NCBI GenBank assembly: GCA_964006375.1
Contig: OZ023270.1
Span: 74,148,891-74,212,890, forward strand
Direction of reading: 5' to 3'
DNA from: Tillus elongatus
Taxonomy: Eukaryota > Arthropoda > Insecta > Coleoptera > Cleridae
Length of the DNA: 64,000 nt
Under the pieces are notes generated by a model. The model had not been told where the DNA came from, did no database searches, and was given only the letters and a program-made list of their open reading frames with translations. How positions within the stretch are numbered: position 1 is the stretch's first letter; each line of letters starts with the position of its first letter. A program made the position numbers and the translations under genes. This document shows positions 24,313 to 34,427 of this stretch, in pieces.

Positions 24313-25615
24313 ACCGCTCGCAGTTTTACTCTAAAAATTCAGGAAGAGAGAAAAAGAGCATTTGTCTTAGCATCGAATCCCAGTCACTCCCATTATATCT
24401 TTTTTTTTATCTTACTAAGGAAAATTTTTATACCATGTTGCAACTTCTTAGTACAGCAAAATAAAGGTAGAACCGCTCGCAGTTTCACTCTAAAAATTCT
24501 GGAACAGAGAAAAAGAGCGTTGGTCCTGGCATCGAATCCCAGTCACTCCCTTGACATATTTTTTTATCTTACTAAGGAATCTCTTTTTAAGCCTTCTTGG
24601 TACAGCCAATATAAGGTTAAAACGCTCACTGTTTTACTGTGTTCTACTCAGACTTGGTCCTAGCATCGAATCCCACTGACTCTCTTGACATCTTTTTTTT
24701 TTAAATCTCATTTATGAAATATTTCATATTTCTTGTTACTACAGAAAAATAAAGGACAAACCGTTTGCAATTTTTCTCTAAAACAATTCTGGAACACAGA
24801 AAAACAGACTTGGTCTTAGCATCGATCCCTGTCTCTCCCTTGACACTTTTTTTCTTTAATCTTACTAAGGAAGACTTTTCTTTCTTGTTAAAACCTTGTA
24901 GTACAGCAAAATAAAGGTAAACTCTCGCAGTTTTTTTTTTCTAAAAATTCTGAAAGACATATACAGACTTGGTCGTAGCATCGAATCCCAGCGTTTCCCT
25001 TGACATCTTTTTTTTAAATCTCATGAAGGAAAATTTGTATTTCTAGTTGAAACTTGTTAGTAGATCAAAAAAAAAGGTAAAACTGCTCTCAGTTTTACTC
25101 TGAAAATTCTGGAAGACAGAAAAACATACTTGGTCGTAGTATCGAATCCCAGTGACATTTTTATTTCTAGTTCGAACTTCTCAGGACTACAAAATAAAGC
25201 TAAAACCGCTCGCAGTTCCCCTTTAAAAATTCTGGAAGGCAAACAAATAGCCTTGGTCCTAGTATCGAATCGTAGTGACCGCCCTAGACATCTTTTTGTT
25301 TGTTAATCTTGTAGGGACATTTTTTATTTAATGTTAAAACTTCTTAGTACAGCAAAATAAGGGTATAACCGCTCGCCGTTTTACTCTAAAAATTCTGGGA
25401 AACAACAAGAGTGTTGGTCCTAGCTTCGAATCGTAGTCACTCCTTTGACATCTTTTTTTTAAATCTCACTAAGAAAATTTTTATTTCTTGTTAAGCTTTC
25501 TTAGTACAGCTTATTAAAGGTAAAACCGCCAGCAGTTTTACCCTATAAATCCTGAAAGACAGAAATACAGACTTACCGTAGCATCGTTTCTCGGCGTGTC
25601 CCTTGACATCTTTTC
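24313..25615. repeat. Satellite, ~150-bp unit, about 9 copies
   Basis: The marker 'accgctcgcagttttactct' recurs, with changes, at about 24316, 24473, 24622, 24762, 24912, 25083, 25208, 25370 and 25529 (spacings 125-171). Each unit carries 'aaaattctgga', 'catcgaatccca', 'cttgacatctttttt' and 'cttagtacagcaaaataa'. Open frames here, such as the tail of the frame beginning 24043, simply translate the satellite. Confidence 0.85.
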
Positions 25616-26039
25616 ATTAAGAAAATTCACTAATAGAGAGGTTTCGATGGTGAGACTTTCGGAAAATTTCTTCAAATGAGCACGAATTAGGGCCTCGGGA
25701 ACCCATTTCTATGGTCAGGTCAGGCCAGGCTTGGATGAGTTCGTTCATCAAATCTTAGCGGCCAATTTTTCTTAGTAAAAAATTAAAAAATATTTTTGTA
25801 AACGCAATATCTCTCAAACTGTCTAAGTGATTCAAACGAATATTTACAGCTTAAAAGAACATTGACAGGCGTGTACCAATTTTCAAGTCTTCTGATCAAA
25901 GGAAAATAAAGTTATGCGAAATTATAAATAAAATAATCCTCAACATCACTTCAGATTCTGTAATGCAATATCTACAATGTTGGACAACAGATGACGTTAT
26001 ATGTACTACTATGCTATTTAAATAAATCGTAGATAAACA
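25616..26039. other. Intergenic, nothing recognised
   Basis: AT-rich, no supported gene. Confidence 0.4.
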
Positions 26040-26240
26040 TTTAAACAATGGAGGTTGTCGCAGGTTATCAGCCTGGACAACGTTGTGAGAGATACGACAG
26101 GGACGCAATATCGGTGCAGCACCAGGTAGTATGTTGTCACAGCTCTAGTTTACACAAAATTTTATAGATAGAGCTGTACAATCAACTAAGAATTGTGTAA
26201 TGTCAGCCTTGGACCATTTATTTCCTAATACCTAAGACTT
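26040..26240. mobile_element. Degenerate relative of the 30.6 kb foldback MITE
   Basis: 'gtagtatgttgtcac', a 'cagctct' block, 'caatcaactaa' and 'cagccttggaccatttatttcctaata' follow the same order as 30650-30770. Only one arm and the centre are recognisable. Confidence 0.5.
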
Positions 26241-26293
26241 TTATAATTGTTAGTTGTTTTACTTGGTTCAGACTTGCAGCAAGAAAAGGGAGG

Positions 26294-26317
26294 GAGAGAG
26301 AGAGAGAGAGAGAGAGA
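26294..26317. repeat. (GA)n microsatellite
   Basis: About twelve GA dinucleotides, the only long non-TA dinucleotide array noticed. Confidence 0.9.
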
Positions 26318-26543
26318 AATAGGTGGGAGGAGATCCTTAGATGTTGTTTACAAAAAATTGTATTCGACAATAATGCAAAACTAGTTATTTTATTAGTTTA
26401 TATTTGCGTATTCAGTCAATATATATTGTCACTAATACATATAAATAAATTGCTTCTTACAAAATAAATATACAAATGAAATACAAACATGTGTAGCATT
26501 ACTCGTTAAGATTATATTTAAGTTTTGGAATTGGAAACCTTAC

Positions 26544-26706
26544 CGTTTCACTAGCGAAAACGTAGGAAGGATTTTTAGTCTTCTTCTTTTGGATTGTACG
26601 ATTGTATCTCCCAGGTCCTGGCGATATTTTCCAAGGAAAAGAACTACCCATTGGTGTTATGCTGTTTAAAGGAAATGAAATTGCTTGCTTTCGCACATTA
26701 ATGGAT
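26544..26706 (-). CDS. Putative internal exon with a PGPGRYN motif (sperm-tail PG-repeat-like)
   Basis: On the minus strand a strong acceptor ('ttttcctttcag', exon starts 26706) and a donor ('gtaagg' at 26543) bound a 163-bp open exon. It encodes SINVRKQAISFPLNSITPMG, SSFPWKISPGPGRYNRTIQK and KKTKNPSYVFASET. The PGPGxYN core followed by a basic stretch and an S..F.S.T.RF-like tail resembles the sperm-tail PG-rich repeats of ciliary/flagellar microtubule-inner proteins (ODF3/SHIPPO/STPG families). One motif is thin evidence and no neighbouring exons of the same gene were recognised. Satellite and LINE sequences surround it, so a long-intron gene or an isolated remnant are both possible. Confidence 0.45.
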
Positions 26707-27006
26707 CTGAAAGGAAAATTGAATTTTAGGCTACAGTCACCTGATATGCCGACAATCAATGCTTTCATTGTATCCCATAATTATTTTTATTTATGACCTT
26801 TACACATGGAAACATAATGTTTACAGCCTTATTTTTTAAGGAATTTTAACTGTGAGAACGGGCTCATTCAGTCACTGTGAATCTTTAAAATATATAGAAA
26901 TAGATTTGACCACAGCCACATGTTTTGGGGATCATCTTATCTGGCTTCCATTTAGGTCTGTTCGTCCAATTTCTTGTCTGCCACTGATAATCAATCTTGT
27001 GATGAA

Positions 27007-27717
27007 CTCTGCACCAAATCTCAATCTTGCTTTCTACCTCATAAGAGATACACCAGCCCTAGACCCATCAGAATGAACAACCAAGTTATTCAAAGTAATG
27101 AGTCCTTTTCACTTGTTGGCATTTCCGTGGATCGAAATCTCAATTGGCACCAACATGTCACATCAATTGCAGAAGCGGCTGCTAAGAAATTAGGTTTCCT
27201 CTTCCGGACTCGCAAATACTTTTCACCAGCTAATCTCTATACCTTATTTACTTCACAAATAAGGCCAAACCTCGAAAACTGCTCCCTTATCTGGGGTGCC
27301 GCTGCCGCTTCTACACTCGCTATCCTGAACTTCATTCAGAAGAGAGCTATATGTGTCATTGGTGACCCTACCCCCACCCAAAGGCTGCCATTCCTTGCCC
27401 ACCGATGTGCCGTTGGTGATCTCCCTCTCTTTTATAGATATCTGCACGGGCACTGCTCAGAGGAGGAGCGTTCTTCCATAGTTGATCCACCTGCTGGCCC
27501 CAACAGATCTACCAGGGAAACAGCGAATGCATCCTTTAACTGTTCAGGTCACCAGACATAGAACATCTTGTTATGCCCGCTCTTTTTCCCGAGTACTTGC
27601 AAGTTGGGGAATTCTTTGCCGGTACATGTTTTTCCTTCTACTCCGAACCTCCAAACCTTCAAGTCCAAAATTAACAAGTTGCCTATTTCCTCCTTGTCGA
27701 CACCCACGGTACGATAG
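27007..27717 (+). pseudogene. LINE 3' end, post-RT region (copy 2)
   Basis: Encodes KSQSCFLPHKRYTSPRPIRM, FSLVGISVDRNLNWHQHVTS, FTSQIRPNLENCSLIWGAAA, FIQKRAICVIGDPTPTQRLP and LAHRCAVGDLPLFYRYLHGH, then after a frameshift near 27570 a tail with LGNSLPVHVFPSTPNLQTFK ending STPTVR. This order is typical of the C-terminus of Jockey/CR1-like LINE ORF2. It is 5'-truncated and holds at least one frameshift. It overlaps in sequence with the fragment at 24043-24312. Confidence 0.8.
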
Positions 27718-27819
27718 TATTTTGGCTGTAAGCCCTCGTGGTGTGTTGTTGAAATATATATATTTTCGTGTCCTCATCAAACATTAGTTTTCGCGGAAAT
27801 AAACATCGCTCAAACCTAG

Positions 27820-28860
27820 GCTAAGCTTGATAAATACTATGAGGACTCTGCACTATCAATTTCCATGACAAAAAAGTGGTTTACTGAATTTCGTTGTGGC
27901 CGTACAAGCACAAAGGACGCCGAATGTTCCGGGCGCCAAGTTGAGGTCGCTACACCCGAAACAATTGAAAAAAATCACGATATGGTGTTGGCCGATCGGA
28001 GATTGAAAGTGCGGGAGATTGTGGCAGCCATAGGCATGTCACATGGCTCAGTGGTTTTGATTTTGCATGATCGCTTGGGTATGAGAAAGCTATCCGCAAG
28101 ATGGGTGCCGCGTTTGCTCACAATCGACCACAAACGCATGCCGCGTTTGCTCACAATCGACCACAAACGCAATGGTGTGACAACTTCGAAGGAGTGTTTG
28201 GCGTTGTTCAACCGCAATACAGACGAGTTTTTTCGCAGTTTCGTAACCGTGGACGAAACATGGATTCACCACAACACACCAGATACCAAGCAGCAGTCAA
28301 AACAGTGGGTTTCTCCGTGCGAATCGGCGCCGAAGAAGGCCAAGGTGGGTTTGTCAGACAATAAAGTCTTGGCTACCGTTTTTTGGGATGCACGCGGTAT
28401 ACTCCACATTGATTACCTTAAAAAGGGAAGAATAATTAATGGCGAATATTATACCAAATTATTGGACCGATTCAATGACGATTTTAAGAAAAAACGACCG
28501 CATTTGGCCAATAAAAAAGTTATTTTTCACTAAGACAATGCAAGAGTGCACACATGTGTAGTCTCCATGGCGAAATTGCATAAATTGGCCTGCGAATTGC
28601 TCCCTCATCCGTCCTATTCTCCGGATTTAGCCCCGAGTGACTATTCCTTGTTTCCAAATTTAAAGAAATGGCTCGGTGGAAAGAGACTTGACTCCAATGA
28701 TGAAATCATCTCACAAACAAATACCTATTTTGAGAACCTCGACAAATATTATTTTTTGGAAGAGATAAAAAATAGGAGAAACGTTGGACGAAGTGTACAG
28801 AGCATTACTTTTTTCAACTATTTCTTGTTTGATGATAGTTTTTTTTTTTATATAAAATAA
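27820..28860 (+). pseudogene. Mariner transposase (DD34D), broken
   Basis: The reading begins inside the N-terminal domain (AKLDKYYEDSALSISMTKKW), with the first ~40 residues missing. Then come the helix-turn-helix and linker (MRKLSARWVPRLLTIDHKR), FVTVDETWIHH (first Asp), VFWDARGILHIDYL, a premature TAA at 28531 in place of Gln before DNARVHT (second Asp), and SYSPDLAPSDYSLFPNLKKW (third Asp, spacing 34). Defects: N-terminal truncation, an in-frame 33-bp tandem duplication at 28108-28173, the stop at 28531, and a likely frameshift near 28770. No terminal repeats were recognised. Confidence 0.9.
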
Positions 28861-29164
28861 AAATAGTTTTATATTATAAGTGGTTGTTACATTATTACCT
28901 GTTTTTTGAATGGAGCAGGTAAAAAATCGTAAATCCAAAATCAAGGTACAAGTAAATAATTATGAAATATTATAATTGGTTATTAAAACTAGAGATTATA
29001 GTAATAGTTGAAAGACTACCGTAACACATTTCTCAAGTTATAAGAAGTTTTTCAAATTTTTAAAGTCATTAGCATATTCACATGTTTTGCTCATTTCTGA
29101 AAGTTTCTTTTTATATGGACATAGGATTATGTTTACCTTTCGGCTACAGATACACACACATATA

Positions 29165-29166
<2 letters not shown>
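28861..29166. other. Intergenic, nothing recognised
   Basis: AT-rich sequence between the mariner remnant and a (TA)n array. Confidence 0.4.

Positions 29167-29250
<84 letters not shown>
29167..29250. repeat. (TA)n array
   Basis: Uninterrupted TA dinucleotides. Confidence 0.95.
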
Positions 29251-29255
<5 letters not shown>

Positions 29256-29746
29256 AATGAAATTTTTCGAATGAAACTTCGCTAATAAGGTCCGAATAAT
29301 AATTCAAAAATACGTACAACATATACAATACTGTGAGAAAGCTAAAGGTAAAAAGGTAAATTTCAATACATTAATGATACAATAACATAAATCAAAGTAC
29401 CATGACCATGGTACTTATTTTAAAAATTGTATTTTACTAAATTACTTATCCCGTTCGGTTTCATCATTATTCCAGTCAATTAATTATTTGGGCTGTGCTG
29501 CATACAGTAGCTTGTATCGTTGGTTGCCGACATAGTCTTGAAGTTGAACATTAGGTTTATCGATTTGTATAATATTCGCCTGGAAATATATTTATTTATA
29601 TTAGTTTTACCGTCATCCTGTATTTTCATCCTAATTTTTTAAATTATTAATACAGTGTATATTTAAATATTGTAAGACACATGATCAACATGTAAAGATT
29701 TTCATTGACTATGTTAATATCACTGTCTGACACAAATATTAAGCAA

Positions 29747-29830
29747 GTCAGGTTGGCCGAGCGGTCTAAGGCGCCAGATTTAAGCTCTGGTTCCCGAAAG
29801 GGAGCGTGGGTTCGAACCCCACACCTGACA
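29747..29830 (+). tRNA. tRNA-Leu (anticodon UAA)
   Basis: A complete type II (long variable arm) cloverleaf can be drawn. Acceptor stem: GTCAGGT with ACCTGAC and discriminator A. D stem: GCC/GGC. Anticodon stem: CCAGA/TCTGG around loop TTTAAGC, placing TAA at 34-36. Variable arm: TTCCCGAAAGGGAGC with a CCC/GGG stem. T stem: GTGGG/CCCAC around TTCGAAC. Internal promoter boxes TGGCCGAGCGG (A) and GGTTCGAACCC (B) are perfect. There is no intron and no encoded CCA, as expected in a eukaryotic nuclear gene. No mismatches are seen in any stem, so it is probably functional and reads UUA codons. Confidence 0.97.
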
Positions 29831-29836
29831 AAGCTC

Positions 29837-29842
29837 TTTTTT
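29837..29842 (+). terminator. RNA polymerase III terminator
   Basis: A run of six T residues begins six bases after the discriminator base of tRNA-Leu, the standard Pol III stop. Confidence 0.85.
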
Positions 29843-30610
29843 AATAAAACATTATTCATCAAACATTATACTAAAAGCATTTATAAGCTCCCCTGAAGTA
29901 TAGAACAAATTTAGTAAAAGCTGAAAAGAATTATTTTGAAAGAAATATTCTAACGCCGATTTATGTGATAAAAATATACATTTTGTTTAAAAATTAATTT
30001 TCGTCCATCATAATACAAAAATTTATATCTTGTTATTTACCTCTCCATCGTTAGATGGCAGCACACATGTTCTCAGAGGATGTTCTGCAGTCTGTAAATT
30101 TTTATTAACATAGACGGATAATATACATTTTTTAGAAATTAACATAGATTTTTGTTTCTTATGGAATTTAATAAGCACTACTTGGCAAATAGTAGAGAAA
30201 TTTTTTATATTGGCTGAGTTAACCACGAGCCAACAGCTGAGCTCAAGCGCTCATCTGCCGATTATATACATTTCAGCGGCTGGAAACTGACGAACGTACT
30301 GTTTACTTCTATATTATTTTGTGACGTTTGTGTGTCATTCGGCTTTGACAAATCGGAAATAGTTGAATACCAGCAGAAAGTCAACGGGATTTGTGTACGC
30401 ATACATTGAGACAACTATTCAAAAGTTGGCGTCTGATGCACCCCGGAATGATAATTTAGTTGATGATTATATAAGGCTAGATGCATTCTCACAACAATTA
30501 AAACAGTAGACCGGCTTCGCTCTAATTAGAGCTCGTCAGTACGGCATACTAATTGCTGCGAAAATACACCAATAAAGTAATTCGGCTATGGTAACCAGCC
30601 TTCCAACACT
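29843..30610. other. Intergenic, nothing recognised
   Basis: No supported gene; short frames only. It leads into a foldback MITE. Confidence 0.4.
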
Positions 30611-30907
30611 AAATGTGTGGTGAACGTGTCGCCACCTAGTTGCGGAACCAAGTAGTATGTTGTCACTCCAGCTCCAAATAACACAAAGTGTTAAAAAATA
30701 GAAAGACTGTATACAACCAACTAACAATTTTGGTAAATTTTCAGCCCTGGCCCATTTCTTTCCTAATATAGGGTCAAGTAAGGCTTCATGCAGATTGTTA
30801 ATTGGTTGTATACAGTCTCTATTTTTTAACACTTTGTGTTATTTGGAGCTGGAGTGACAACATACTACTTGGTTTCGCAACTAGGTGACGACACGTTCAC
30901 CACTCAC
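30611..30907. mobile_element. Foldback MITE, ~107-bp arms
   Basis: The left arm (about 30615-30722) contains 'gtggtgaacgtgtcg', 'tagtatgttgtcactccagc' and 'aacacaaagtgttaaaaaat'. The right arm (about 30799-30905) is its inverse with few changes. The centre (30723-30798) is the part shared with the degenerate copy at 26040-26240. Confidence 0.75.
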
Positions 30908-31224
30908 TTAATGTTGATGATTAGAGATAACTTTTTTTTATCTATGTTGTGTGATTGTGATCAGTGATACAGGCACTGTCTGTCAATGTGAAATAAAAAC
31001 CGAAACAATTACCAAACAATAACAATAAACACAAATACTAACTACTGTCAATTTGTTGCTAGACTACTTTCAAATTAATGAAAAAATGTTATTTAAATAT
31101 CAAATTGATTGCTGATTCTATTATCCCTAATTATATTTAAGTAATGTCAACTATTCCACGGATAGTTTTGGTACATATCCTTAATATTTCCATACTATAT
31201 GTTATTATTATAATTTTTTTGCAG
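30908..31224 (+). other. Probable intron of the acyl-CoA ligase gene
   Basis: AT-rich, with a polypyrimidine-like 'ttttttt' then GCAG acceptor immediately before the exon at 31225. How far the intron extends upstream is unknown; the MITE and tRNA may lie inside it. Confidence 0.5.
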
Positions 31225-31699
31225 GCAAGTCCCTTGGAACTTGAAACTGCACTGCTCAAACATCCTGCTGTAAAGGACGTAGCCGTTGCAAGAAAATTAG
31301 ATGAAAAATTCAAAGAGACTACCATAGGATTTGTCGTTAAAGATCCCAGATCGAACATCAGCGACGCTCAGCTTAGAGGTGATTTAAGTGGTGAGTAGAA
31401 TAGTATAAGTTTACAGGCTTGTCGACTTATTTTTTTTACAGTGCTGTAATAGTATCTAGAACAAAAAGTCTAAACATTTTGTGGCATGACAGTACAGTGG
31501 AGTACAAGAATAATAAACTGTTTGAAAATGTTTCCAGTTTATTATTAAATACACAGAATATTATACTATTAATTTTATAGGTATAACGACTTTGCAGAAA
31601 CATCTTCCTGGTGGTATATTATTTGTAAATGAAATTCCTAGAAGTGCTAATGGAAAAATATTGAGAGAAAAATTACTACAATTATTGTCACATGTATAA
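31225..31699 (+). CDS. Last two exons of an acyl-CoA ligase / luciferase-like enzyme
   Basis: Exon A (31225-31390) follows acceptor 'ttttttgcag' and encodes ASPLELETALLKHPAVKDVA, VARKLDEKF and ISDAQLRGDLS. The donor is 'gtgagt' at 31391. A 190-bp intron ends 'aattttatag'. Exon B (31581-31699) completes the split Gly codon and gives GITTLQKHLPGGILFVNEIP, RSANGKILREKLLQLLSHV and stop. This is the C-terminal AMP-binding domain of adenylate-forming enzymes (4-coumarate:CoA ligase / firefly-luciferase-like long-chain acyl-CoA ligases). NGK carries the Lys that catalyses the adenylation half-reaction. Such enzymes activate fatty or aromatic acids with ATP and CoA, usually in peroxisomes, but the terminal SHV is not a classic SKL-type peroxisomal signal. 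Upstream exons with the ATP-binding core lie outside the window or were not recognised. Confidence 0.9.
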
Positions 31700-31706
31700 T
31701 TTTTAA

Positions 31707-31712
31707 AATAAA
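31707..31712 (+). promoter_or_regulatory. Polyadenylation signal AATAAA
   Basis: Canonical hexamer eight bases after the stop codon of the acyl-CoA ligase gene, implying an extremely short 3' UTR. A second overlapping AATAA-like motif follows. Confidence 0.6.
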
Positions 31713-31760
31713 ATAACATGACAAGTTTTTGAGTTTATCATACATAAAAGTTCTAGATTA

Positions 31761-31930
31761 TACAGGGTGTTAATTAAGTATGTACACAAACTTCAAGGAA
31801 TGAAAGTTACTTGATTTTAAAGCAAAAAGTTTCTGTAAGTATAGATCCTAATTGGCTTTGTTTCGAAAATACAGGCTGGTTTATCTAAGGAAGAAAATAG
31901 TAAGTGGCTGTGGTGATGGTCGACTTAACA
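31761..31930. mobile_element. Solo Tc1/mariner-type terminus
   Basis: It begins 'tacagggtgttaattaagta', the characteristic TA + CAGGGTG terminus style seen in the other elements here, just after the acyl-CoA ligase gene. No partner terminus or transposase was found before 32204. Confidence 0.45.
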
Positions 31931-32204
31931 TCAACTGGAAATTACCAAAACAGCGCACACCACAAGAAAGCGTATGTAATGTAAAGTAATAATCTGAAAA
32001 AAAGATTACGGAAAATCCATTAACAGAGATTAATTGAGAAATAAATTTCTCAAAAACACACGATTTGCACGTTTCGAACTGTCAATTTTCAGCAGCATTG
32101 CCACATTTAATATTTAATACCAAGAGTGTTTTGCCGTTTTAACAAAATAAAATATCTAAAATGCTTTTTACACACAATCCTTCGGACTTGACCTTCTGGA
32201 CAGA

Positions 32205-33797
32205 TTAGATTAGATTAGATTTTATTGTGAGTGGGCTATTCCAGTCCCTCCACTGCGACCTTAGGTCTATTGTGGCTCACGTCTAATTATTTAGATTTCA
32301 CCCATCACTTCCAGCTCCCTGAGGGAGTTGATCTTTTCTTGAGGGTGAAAGTTTGTTTGGCAGGTGTACTGCCATCTGAGTGAAGTCGCTTGCCCGTTTC
32401 GAAGCTCAAACAGAGATAATTTCTCTTCGAGTTCGTCTGGACCCGACATCCGTCAGTGTTTTGCCTCGAGGCGGTATCATGAAGTCCCATTCTCAAGCAG
32501 CATCCAATCTCCAGTTTTAATCCACCCCTAGAGATCACAGCTCCCCTTAGGCTCGTCTAAACCTGACACCTAACAGTGTTAGACTCGAAGCAACATCTCA
32601 TCGAGTCCCGCTCCCGAGCATCACCCCAGCGAGGCCGTCCGTCCGTTTCGTAGCACACAGTATGGGCTCCAAACTCCGGGTGTCTACCACTCATCAGATC
32701 AGAGCCCCCCGGGACGTCTGGACACACGCCAGGGCTCAATCCAGGGCGGTATCATCTGGAACCCCGCTCCCGAGTAACAACCAAGCGAGGCCAATTGTCA
32801 GTCTCTGAGGCCACAGTGGAGGCGCCAAACTCCGGGTGCATATCACTCCCCAGAGATGTCTGCCTCACCCGCCAGTGTTTCATTGACTCGAGGCGGTATC
32901 ATGAAGTCCCGCCCTCGAGCAGCATCTAGGCAGGGTCGTTAGCCTGTATCGATGCTCACAAAGTAGGCCCAAGTCTCCAGGTGTAATCCACCCCTAGAAA
33001 CCTCAGCCACCTCCTGGTTCGTCCAGGTCCAACACCTGCAAGCGTTAGCTTAAATTACACCCCACTAATCGAGCTTCCGACAGGAGACGACATCTGCGAG
33101 GTGAAACTTTGTTTGACAGATGTACTTCCATCTGAGCGAAGTCGCTTGTCCGTCTCAAAGCTCAAAGAGAGATAACCTCTCTCCGAGTTCGTCTGGACCA
33201 GACATCCGTCAGTGTTTGACTCGGTGCAGTATCATGAAGTCCTGCATCCGAGCAGCATCCAAGTGAGGTCGTTTGTCCGTTTCTAAGCTCACAGAAGAGG
33301 ACTCAACCCTTAGTTTTATTCCACCCCTAAAGATCTCAGCTCTCCTCCAGGTTCGTCTAGACCAGACACCCACCAGTGCTAGACTCAAGGCGACATCCCA
33401 TCGAGCCCCGCTCCCGAGCATCGCACAAGCGAGGCCGTCCGTCCGTTCCGAAGCACACAGTGGGGGCCCTAAACTCCGGGTGTTTACCACTCATCAGCGT
33501 TGTCAACCCCCTCCGGGTTGTCTAGACACACGCTTCCCGCCAGCACTCAACCCAAGGCGACACCCATCCGGAACCCCGCTCCTGAGGAACAACCAAGCGC
33601 GGGCAACCATCCATTTCTAAGCCCCGAGTGGAGGCCTCAAAATCCGGGTGTACATCACTCCCCAGAGATATCCGCCTCCCTCCAGGCCCACATGGACAAG
33701 ACCCCCGCCAGTGTTTGATTCCAATTAGTCGCCTTCTACGACAGGCAGGAGTTACCTTGGGCCTATTCTTTTTGTTAGTCCCCGGACCTACAGGGGA
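32205..33797 (-). mobile_element. GC-rich non-coding retroelement with 12-bp TSD
   Basis: The unit is flanked by the perfect 12-bp direct repeat 'cttctggacaga' (32193-32204 and 33798-33809). Read on the minus strand it starts with a hairpin (GTCCCC...GGGGAC), then a 'gtcgtagaaggcgactaa' box, a body of imperfect ~150-bp GC-rich repeats, and a 3' end with 'gacgtgagccac', 'ggtcgca' and 'gcccactcacaa' followed by an (ATCTA)n-type tail. The last ~80 bp before the tail match the 3' end of the LINE at 53800-53875. No reading frame is conserved across the repeats. I infer a non-autonomous non-LTR retroelement using the LINE machinery, and it is an ordinary host for neither ORF1 nor ORF2. Confidence 0.75.
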
Positions 33798-33809
33798 CTT
33801 CTGGACAGA

Positions 33810-34121
33810 CAACACCGCCTATCTGCATCAAATATGTCAACCAAACAACAGCCATAACCTCAGGTGCAAAAATATACGTTTTTGTTGCAAACGTTTTAGC
33901 CCAGGAATTAAACATTATCTATGTAAGAGTGTGGCAAATTTTAAGATACCAGCAGCTGTATCCTTATCACATGTAATGTGAGGGATTTGCCTCTGAGAGT
34001 AACCTTTTGCCATTGGTTACAAAGAAAAATAATAAGAAATCCAGGTTTCTTGAGTTACCTGTTGTTTAAAAATGAAGCTTGTTTTCCTCAATATTATTTC
34101 TGAACGTCATAACGTCTGGGT
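33810..34121. other. Intergenic, nothing recognised
   Basis: No supported gene. Confidence 0.4.
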
Positions 34122-34378
34122 TTGACATGATTAAGCGAAATTAAAAGGCTTTTTCTACCAGACAACTGATTTTATTCTTTAAAAAAAAATATTTTAAGAA
34201 TAAAATCAGTTGCCTGGTAGAAAAAAAGCCTTTTAATTTAAAACAAAAAATTATTTTAAGAATAAAATCAGTTGCCTGGTAGAAAAAAAGCCTTTTAATT
34301 AAAAAATAATAATTTATTTTAAGAATAAAATCAGTCGTCTGGTAGAAAAAAACCTTTTAATTTCCCTTAATCATGTTT
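34122..34378. repeat. Foldback with tandemly triplicated right arm
   Basis: The left arm (34122-34180: 'catgattaagcgaaattaaa', 'tttttctaccagacaactga') is followed by three successive inverse copies of its inner part ('aagaataaaatcagttgcct' then 'ggtagaaaaaaagcc'), starting at about 34196, 34258 and 34320. The last reaches the outer end ('aatttcccttaatcatg'). Confidence 0.8.
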
Positions 34379-34427
34379 TTCTCGAAATTCGATCATAAAC
34401 TTCCATAATAACCACATATAGACTGAA

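Noticed and set aside
24313..24663. Continuation of the 206-residue frame starting 24043
   Set aside because: After residue ~90 it translates the ~150-bp satellite (ARSFTLKI...LASNPSHS repeated), not a protein.
29705..29896. 63-residue frame RLAERSKAPDLSSGSRKGAW
   Set aside because: It is the translation of the tRNA-Leu gene.
33273..33981. Overlapping 100-residue frames in the GC-rich block
   Set aside because: Low stop-codon density from GC richness. Frames differ between repeat units and the block has no conserved reading frame.
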